From the IMG/VR virus record IMGVR_UViG_3300046425_000042, positions 1 through 24,880 of that record: a DNA stretch of 24,880 bases; one strand, 5' to 3'. The notes beneath the pieces are model-generated. The model had not been told where the DNA came from, searched no databases, and saw only the letters and a program-made list of their open reading frames with translations. This DNA is from a virus. Both the position numbers and the translations under genes were made by a program. This document shows, in pieces, positions 19,705-24,880 of this stretch. How positions within the stretch are numbered: position 1 is the first letter of the stretch; every line of letters starts with the position of its first letter.

Positions 19705-20359
19705 AGGCAGCACACAGCAAGCAGTAGAAGGAACACAAACTGAGCAATCAGTTGAAACTACTAATACTGAAAATACACAGCAACAAGCTGAAACTGTAGC
19801 GGATCAACAAGATTCGGATGAATCCTCTGTTGAAAGTGAAACTAGCGAACAGGAAACCCCAGAAGGTGCTCCTGAGAAATACGAGTTCAACGACAAGGTG
19901 GCTGACGCACCAGAGGTACTCGACCCCGATGTATTAACTGCATTCGGTGAAGTCGCTAAAGAACTTGACCTGCCACAGGAAGCTGCACAAAAAGTATTAG
20001 ACAAAGTCGCACCTGTAATACAGGCAAGACAAGCAGAACAGGTTGAAAAGGCACGAGTAGAATGGGCAGAAGATTCAAAATCAGATGATGAATTTGGTGG
20101 CGAAACTTTTGATGCCAATCTAGAAGTTGCAAAATCAGCCCTTGATGCTTTCGGTACTTCTACTTTTAAACAGTTGCTGTCAGAATCTGGCTTGGGAAAC
20201 CATCCCGAAGTAATTCGGTTTATGTACCGAGCAGGTAAGGCAATTAGTGAAGACAGTTATGTTGGTAATTCTCAAGGTGCTAATGCTAAAAGCAATGGTA
20301 TTCCAAAAGATTTTAACGGCATAGCAAATGCACTATATTCTAATCAGCAAAACAAGTAA
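19664..20359 (+). CDS. Capsid scaffold-like protein
   Basis: A 231-residue protein. The first ~75 residues are very rich in Gln, Thr, Glu and Ser (disordered, acidic). Then come EKYEFNDKVADAPEVLDPDVLTAFGEVAKELDLPQEAAQKVLDKVAPVI and GNHPEVIRFMYRAGKAISED, the typical scaffold or assembly pattern of epsilon15-like and related podoviruses. It has an AAGGAG site inside the Bbp19-like gene. It is immediately upstream of the major capsid gene, where scaffolds normally lie. It acts in procapsid assembly and is then lost. Confidence 0.85.
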   Translation: MSETLMTEANQTNEGSTQQAVEGTQTEQSVETTNTENTQQQAETVADQQDSDESSVESETSEQETPEGAPEKYEFNDKVADAPEVLDPDVLTAFGEVAKELDLPQEAAQKVLDKVAPVIQARQAEQVEKARVEWAEDSKSDDEFGGETFDANLEVAKSALDAFGTSTFKQLLSESGLGNHPEVIRFMYRAGKAISEDSYVGNSQGANAKSNGIPKDFNGIANALYSNQQNK

Positions 20360-20370
20360 GGAGTTATTAA

Positions 20371-21390
20371 ATGGCTACACTCTCAACAGCAAATTTAACA
20401 CTAGCGGATTGGGCAAAAAGATCTGACCCAGACGGTAGAGTTCCAATCGTTGCAGAACTGTTATCACAGAGCAACGAAATACTAGATGACTGCGTTTTTA
20501 AGGAAGGTAATTTACCTACTGGTGAACGTGTAGTTATCAGAACAGGTTTACCCGGTGTTTACTGGAGAGCATTAAACCAAGGTATTCCATCAAGCAAGTC
20601 AACAACAGCACAAATTGATGAAGCTTGCGGAATTTTAGAAGCACGTTCTGAAGTAGACAAAGACTTAGCGATGTTAAATGGTAACACCGCACAATTCCGT
20701 TTATCTGAAGATACTGCGTTCTTGGAAGCAATGAACCAGACTCAAGCTGAGACAATGTTCTACGGTAATCCCGGAACAGATCCTAAAAAGTTTCTAGGTC
20801 TTGCACCAAGATACGGTGATCTTTCCGCAGATAATGCTGTAAACATTCTTGATGCAGGTGGATCAGGTTCTGATAACGCTTCTGTTTATCTAGTTGTTTG
20901 GGGTGACAATACTGTTTATTGTCCTTTTCCAAAAGGATCTAAAGCAGGTTTAACACACGAAGATCTTGGTGAGCAAACTGTTTACAATAGTGACGGTACA
21001 AGGTTACAAGCTTTTGCTACTCGTTACCAATGGAAAAACGGTTTGGTTGTTAAAGATTGGAGATACGTTGTTCGTATTTGCAACGTTGACATTTCTGACC
21101 TACTTGGTAGTGCTAATACACAAACTGCTGCTGCATCAACTAACTTAGTTAAATTGATGGCTAGAGCATTATACAGAATACCAAACATGGCTATGGGAAG
21201 AGCAGCGTTCTATATGAACAGAACTGTTCACTCAGGCATGAGTATTGCTGCACTTGATAAATCACAAAATGTATTATCAATACAAGAAGGTTTATCTCAG
21301 TTTGGATCAGCACAAAGCTACTTATCATTCTTGGGTGTTCCTCTAAGAAGAGTAGATGCACTAATCAATGCTGAAGCTCGTGTGACTTAA
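20371..21390 (+). CDS. Major capsid protein (epsilon15 gp7-like)
   Basis: A 339-residue protein, close to the 335 of epsilon15 gp7. It begins MATLSTANLTLADWAKRSDPDGRVPIVAELLSQSNEILDDCVFKEGNLPTGERVVIRTGLPGVYWRALNQGI. Further recognisable elements are the SRSEVDKDLA-like helix (ARSEVDKDLAML), AETMFYGN, and VKDWRYVVRICNVDISDL, all typical of this HK97-fold capsid family. AAGGAG precedes the ATG. It is the most abundant late product expected and lies between scaffold and Bbp16-like genes. Confidence 0.93.
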   Translation: MATLSTANLTLADWAKRSDPDGRVPIVAELLSQSNEILDDCVFKEGNLPTGERVVIRTGLPGVYWRALNQGIPSSKSTTAQIDEACGILEARSEVDKDLAMLNGNTAQFRLSEDTAFLEAMNQTQAETMFYGNPGTDPKKFLGLAPRYGDLSADNAVNILDAGGSGSDNASVYLVVWGDNTVYCPFPKGSKAGLTHEDLGEQTVYNSDGTRLQAFATRYQWKNGLVVKDWRYVVRICNVDISDLLGSANTQTAAASTNLVKLMARALYRIPNMAMGRAAFYMNRTVHSGMSIAALDKSQNVLSIQEGLSQFGSAQSYLSFLGVPLRRVDALINAEARVT

Positions 21391-21435
21391 TAGTTACAAG
21401 ATATTTATTTCTATTTTTTTGGAGAATTTCTTAAA

Positions 21436-21867
21436 ATGATTACAGACAAACTGCTCCGAGTGAGCGAAGATCAAGCATTAACTACAACTGCTGTTTCTAC
21501 AAACACTATTGATTTAAGTGTTGCTAGAGATGTAGGTGAAGGTACTGCTTTGTATATGAACTTTGCAGTAACAGAAGCACTAGCTAATGGTACAAGCGTA
21601 AAGTTTGAAGTTATTAGTAGTGCAGCAGCAAACTTAGGTTCTCCTACTGTAATTGGTAGCACCGATGCTATCCTTACAGCAGCATTAACACTAGGTAAAA
21701 ATGTAGTTGTTCGTATTAACCCAGATATTGCTGGCAAAGGCCAAAGATATTTAGGTGCTAGATACACAATTGCAGGTACTTTTAACGCTGGTAAAGTTAC
21801 TGCTGACGTAGTAGAAACAATCGGTGACGGTAGGAAGTTCTATGCTTCTGGCTTTACCGTAGCTTAA
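21436..21867 (+). CDS. Bbp16-like capsid cement/decoration protein
   Basis: A 143-residue beta-rich protein: MITDKLLRVSEDQALTTTAVSTNTIDLSVARDVGEGTALYMNF... followed by GQRYLGARYTIAGTF near residue 110. The D.LLR.S..QA.T.TA.STN.IDL...RDVG.G pattern is that of Bbp16-type proteins that decorate or stabilise podovirus heads next to gp7-like capsids. A GGAGA lies about 12 bases upstream. It follows the capsid gene after a 45-base AT-rich gap. Confidence 0.83.
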   Translation: MITDKLLRVSEDQALTTTAVSTNTIDLSVARDVGEGTALYMNFAVTEALANGTSVKFEVISSAAANLGSPTVIGSTDAILTAALTLGKNVVVRINPDIAGKGQRYLGARYTIAGTFNAGKVTADVVETIGDGRKFYASGFTVA

Positions 21868-21881
21868 ACTAAAAAAGACTT

Positions 21882-22175
21882 ATGCCTATTTACAAAGCAA
21901 AAATTAAGTGTTTCGTTGGTCAATCCATGAGAGAAGCTGACGAAGAATTTGAGTATAACGGAGAGTATTGCAAGCATCTTGTATTGATTAGTGGTCAAGA
22001 ACCTCAGACACCTGTAGCGTCTACTACACCTGTGGAATCTGAAGTAAAGATAACTAATTTAGAATTGATGACTAAAGCAGAACTTGAAGTTTATGGTCGC
22101 ACTATCGGTCTTGAACTTGATAGAAGACAAACAAAAGATACTCTTATTAAACAACTTGAAGCAGCTAGTAAATAG
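21882..22175 (+). CDS. Head completion-like protein with C-terminal HeH/SAP-like domain
   Basis: A 97-residue protein in two parts. The N-terminal strand-rich part reads MPIYKAKIKCFVGQSMREADEEFEYNGEYCKHLVL. The C-terminal helix pair at residues ~62-95 (LELMTKAELEVYGRTIGLELDRRQTKDTLIKQLEAA) has the HeH/LEM-like or SAP-like pattern seen in phage head or tail completion proteins. A virion role is inferred from position between capsid and tail genes. The stop is followed by a strong hairpin. Confidence 0.75.
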   Translation: MPIYKAKIKCFVGQSMREADEEFEYNGEYCKHLVLISGQEPQTPVASTTPVESEVKITNLELMTKAELEVYGRTIGLELDRRQTKDTLIKQLEAASK

Positions 22176-22200
22176 GTTTAGTCTTCTTATTTGATTTACA

Positions 22201-22236
22201 GGGGGCTAGTAGTATTACTGCTATCCTCCTCTTTTT
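22201..22236 (+). terminator. Hairpin terminator or attenuator before tail genes
   Basis: Arms GGGGGCTAGTAG (22201-22212) and CTGCTATCCTCC (22218-22229) pair with one C-T mismatch and two G-T pairs around TATTA, followed by TCTTTTTATA. It looks like an intrinsic terminator inside the late operon, placed just before the Shine-Dalgarno (AGGAG) of the gene at 22249. It would lower tail-gene expression relative to capsid genes. Confidence 0.75.
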
Positions 22237-22248
22237 ATAGGAGATGTA

Positions 22249-22917
22249 ATGGCAACTGAAGTAGATATTTGCAACCTTGCCCTAGCTCATTTGGGTGATG
22301 ATGCAACAATAGCTTCGCTATCCCCACCAGAGGGATCAGCACAAGCTGAAAAAGCTGCACGTTTTTATCCAATTGCTAGAAACAATTTGTTAGAAATGCA
22401 TAATTGGAATTTTGCAGCCAAGCGTGGAAATTTAGCACTTACTACAAATACATTAGATCAATGGGATTATGCATATGTTGCACCTGCGGATATGATGTCT
22501 CCTGTTGCAATAATATCTCCTACTTCACAAAACGATTACGCTACAAGAATGTCAGCAGGGGATACTCCCGGAGGAATAACATCTAACTATGCACCGACAA
22601 TTGTGGCAGGTCAATATACACCACAACAATTTGCAGTAGAAGGTGAATATATTTATACCAATCAAGAAAATGCGATGTTGCGATATCAAGCATTTATAAC
22701 TGATTCCTCATTATTTTCTCCTTTATTTGTAACTACATTGTCATGGCATTTGGCATCTATGCTTGCAGGTCCTGTAATTAAAGGAGATCAAGGAGCAGCA
22801 GAAGCAAAACGTAGTACACAAATGATGACAAATTATTTAACTAGTGCAAAACAATCAGATAATTTACACAGAGATATTACGGTAGAACATATAGTACCTT
22901 GGACATCTGGGAGATAA
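22249..22917 (+). CDS. Tail tubular protein A-like (gp11-type tail adaptor)
   Basis: A 222-residue protein. The start MATEVDICNLALAHLGDDATIASLSPPEGSAQAEKAARFYPIARNNLLEMHNWNFAAKRGNLAL is the diagnostic pattern (ICNLALAHLG, then Y..AR..LL..H.WNFA..R..LA) of T7 gp11-type adaptors linking portal to nozzle. The C-terminal half has FVTTLSWHLASMLAGPVIKGDQGA, also typical. AGGAG lies five bases before the ATG. It is followed three bases later by the nozzle gene. Confidence 0.93.
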   Translation: MATEVDICNLALAHLGDDATIASLSPPEGSAQAEKAARFYPIARNNLLEMHNWNFAAKRGNLALTTNTLDQWDYAYVAPADMMSPVAIISPTSQNDYATRMSAGDTPGGITSNYAPTIVAGQYTPQQFAVEGEYIYTNQENAMLRYQAFITDSSLFSPLFVTTLSWHLASMLAGPVIKGDQGAAEAKRSTQMMTNYLTSAKQSDNLHRDITVEHIVPWTSGR

Positions 22918-22920
22918 TTA

Positions 22921-24880
22921 ATGCCAGTAACACGCAACTTTAAACAAGCATTTTCTGGAGGTGAAATATCACCAGAAATGTTTGGCCGTATTGCTGATAA
23001 TAAATTTCAACAAGGTGCAGCAACAATGCGTAATTTTATTGCTAAACCACAAGGACCTGCCCAAAACAGACCGGGATTTGCTTTTGTAAAAGAAGTAAAA
23101 TATAGTGCAAAATCTACAAGGTTATTATCTTTTACATTTAATACAACTCAAACTATGGTAATTGAGTTTGGTGATCAATATTTTAGGTTTCATACACAAG
23201 GATTAACTTTAAATTATAGCGATGGATCAGCATGGAGTGGCGGTACTAATTATGTAGTTGGTTCAATAGCTAAACATAGCGGTACAAATTATTATTCTAA
23301 AACTGTTCATTCTAATAGTCAGCCACCAAACTCTACAAATTGGTATGCATTACCTGCTGATATGACGTATGAAGTACCACATCCATATTTAGAAGCAGAA
23401 TTATTTGATGTGCATTATGTACAATCTGCTGACGTTATAACAATAGTGCATCCTAATCATGCACCTAGAGAATTAAGAAGACTTGGTGCAACACAATGGG
23501 AATTGCGTGTAATTGACTTTGGTAGTCCTTTGGCAGCACCCGGTGGTGTTAGTTCTTCTATGTATATACCAGCATCTACTACAACAGATACAGATACTTA
23601 TCAAGCACATGAATATGTTGTTACGGCAGTAAAGGCAAATTTAGTAGACGAAAGCAATCAATCAAATGCCACATCTGTTAACAACAATATATTTGTTACT
23701 GGAGCAAAAAATACTGTTACATGGAACGCAGTTACTGGTGCTAGTCGATATAGAGTTTATAAACAATCAGGTGGTATATATGGATTTCTTGGAGAAACAA
23801 CTTCTACTACACTTGTAGACGATAATATTTCACCAGATTTTTCTAGAACTCCACCAATACATGAAAATGATTTTGTAGGTACTGGTAATTATCCCGGTGC
23901 TGTATCTTATTTTGAACAACGTAGAGTGTTTGCAGGTACAAATAATGCACCGCAAAATATATGGATGACTAAATCTGGTACTGAAAGTAATATGTCTTTT
24001 GGATTACCAATACGAGATGATGACCGAATTGAGTTTAGAGTTGCTGCTCGTGAAGCAAATACTATAAGACATATTGTTCCATTAACAAACTTACTTATGC
24101 TTACTGGATCAGCAGAATGGAGAATAACTTCTGTTAATAGTGATGCAATAACACCTACATCTATATCAGTAAAGCCACAATCGTATGTTGGTTCTAATAA
24201 TGCACAACCAGTAATAGTTAATAATAGCTTGGTATATGGTGCTGCTCGTGGCGGTCACGTTAGAGAACTAGGTTATAACTGGCAAGCTAATGGATTTATT
24301 ACAGGTGATTTATCTCTTCGTGCTCCGCATTTATTTGATAATTTTACAATTGTAGATATGGGTTTATCAAAATCACCAATACCTATTGTATGGACAGTTA
24401 GTAGTAGTGGTAAATTATTAGGTCTTACATATGTACCAGAACAACAGATAGGTGCATGGCATCAACATGATACGGATGGTTTGTTTGAAAGTGTTGCTTG
24501 CGTTTCTGAAGGTAACGATGACGTTACTTATTGCGTTATAAAAAGAACAATTAATGGTGCTAGTAAAAGATATATAGAACGTATGGGTACAAGATTATTT
24601 GCAACTCAACGAGATAATTTCTTCGTAGATGCAGGTGCTACTCTTGACGGTACTAATACAAACACAGGCCAAAACGTTACCATATCTGCCGGTACAAATT
24701 ATACAAAAGGAGAAAGCGTTACTATAACTGCTAATTACAATTTATTTAATGCTCCTCCTAGTACTAACGATATTGGTGATGCGATTGTATTAGTAGATGG
24801 TACAAATTATTATCGTTGCAATATAACCTCTACTACAAGTGCAACTGTAGCAACTGTAAAACTAGACAGAGATTTACCTG
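22921..24880 (+). CDS. Tail tubular protein B-like (tail nozzle), 3' end outside window
   Basis: The frame is open from ATG 22921 to the window end, about 653 codons visible; it is incomplete. N-terminus: MPVTRNFKQAFSGGEISPEMFGRIADNKFQQGAATMRNFIAKPQGPAQNRPGFAFVKEVKY, the standard opening of gp12-type nozzle proteins (gGEiSP...gR.D...y..G...m.N..v.p.G....RPG..fv). Further matches include FEQRRVFAGTNNAPQNIWMTKSG and ANTIRHIVPLTNLLMLTGSAEWRI. A segment at residues ~225-305 (AHEYVVTAVK...VTWNAVTGASRYRVYKQSGG) looks like a fibronectin type III domain inserted in the nozzle. T7 gp12 has 794 residues, so the gene may need only a further few hundred codons. Confidence 0.92.
   Translation, partial: MPVTRNFKQAFSGGEISPEMFGRIADNKFQQGAATMRNFIAKPQGPAQNRPGFAFVKEVKYSAKSTRLLSFTFNTTQTMVIEFGDQYFRFHTQGLTLNYSDGSAWSGGTNYVVGSIAKHSGTNYYSKTVHSNSQPPNSTNWYALPADMTYEVPHPYLEAELFDVHYVQSADVITIVHPNHAPRELRRLGATQWELRVIDFGSPLAAPGGVSSSMYIPASTTTDTDTYQAHEYVVTAVKANLVDESNQSNATSVNNNIFVTGAKNTVTWNAVTGASRYRVYKQSGGIYGFLGETTSTTLVDDNISPDFSRTPPIHENDFVGTGNYPGAVSYFEQRRVFAGTNNAPQNIWMTKSGTESNMSFGLPIRDDDRIEFRVAAREANTIRHIVPLTNLLMLTGSAEWRITSVNSDAITPTSISVKPQSYVGSNNAQPVIVNNSLVYGAARGGHVRELGYNWQANGFITGDLSLRAPHLFDNFTIVDMGLSKSPIPIVWTVSSSGKLLGLTYVPEQQIGAWHQHDTDGLFESVACVSEGNDDVTYCVIKRTINGASKRYIERMGTRLFATQRDNFFVDAGATLDGTNTNTGQNVTISAGTNYTKGESVTITANYNLFNAPPSTNDIGDAIVLVDGTNYYRCNITSTTSATVATVKLDRDLP

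Noticed and set aside
1-24880. tRNA genes, CRISPR arrays, insertion sequences, integrase or att sites
   Set aside because: Read for cloverleaf-like segments, spaced repeats, transposase and recombinase motifs; none was convincing. Absence of integrase says nothing about parts of the genome outside the window.

Overview
This window is phage DNA: AT-rich, tightly packed, and carrying the head, packaging, tail and replication genes of a short-tailed (podovirus-type) tailed phage. The capsid module (portal of the head-to-tail connecting protein family, staple-like protein, Bbp19-like and Bbp16-like proteins, gp7-type major capsid protein) looks like the epsilon15-like podoviruses. The tail genes resemble T7 tubular proteins A and B. 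The non-structural cassette at about 2.4-6.0 kb (small membrane proteins, three consecutive Sec-signal proteins, a 19-residue basic protein) matches, from memory only, a set of uncharacterised proteins I associate with marine cyanobacterial phages. A marine cyanobacterium is therefore a reasonable host guess, but unproven. No integrase, DNA polymerase, phage RNA polymerase or obvious endolysin is visible here; both window ends cut through genes, so these could lie outside.

Layout. 1-2376 (+): end of a tail fibre gene, a second fibre or collar protein and a small unknown gene. 2384-5261: alternating strands, with membrane or secreted small proteins including three adjacent signal-peptide proteins on the minus strand. 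5308-6020 (+): small genes ending at a pair of hairpins. 6103-11627 (-): early or replication operon. In transcription order it runs from a cysteine-peptidase-like protein through small ORFs and an HTH protein to YqaJ exonuclease, RecT annealase, a DUF1376 initiator-like protein, a DnaC-like helicase loader, two tiny genes, RusA resolvase and an SSB-like protein. 11687-13396: a control region with a 71-residue Cro/YdaS-like HTH repressor, a zinc-ribbon protein, a strong terminator and three further leftward genes. 13422-24880 (+): late operon with HTH protein, small and large terminase, an Asp/Asn beta-hydroxylase-like oxygenase, a GNAT acetyltransferase, portal, staple, tiny basic proteins, scaffold, major capsid, cement, and tail tube or nozzle proteins.

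How it works together. Three 19-bp near-palindromes (pattern TGTTGC-N7-GCAACA) lie in the spacer and -10 of three predicted leftward promoters: that of the early operon, that of the repressor gene and that of the 13264-12167 block. This is the layout of a repressor-operator switch, with the repressor probably autoregulated and read from a leaderless mRNA. The early operon is knitted together by ATGA or TAATG stop-start overlaps. Those overlaps reveal several genes too small for normal gene calling (28, 25, 44 and 55 residues). Replication appears to use host polymerase recruited by an initiator and loader pair, plus single-strand-annealing recombination (YqaJ + RecT + SSB-like + RusA). A tandem heptamer array inside the initiator-like gene is a candidate origin, as in lambda O.

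Most notable: the three-operator switch in a phage that otherwise resembles lytic cyanophages, the phage-borne beta-hydroxylase and acetyltransferase pair between terminase and portal, the papain-like protein as first early gene, and the secreted-protein cassette with degenerate start codons.
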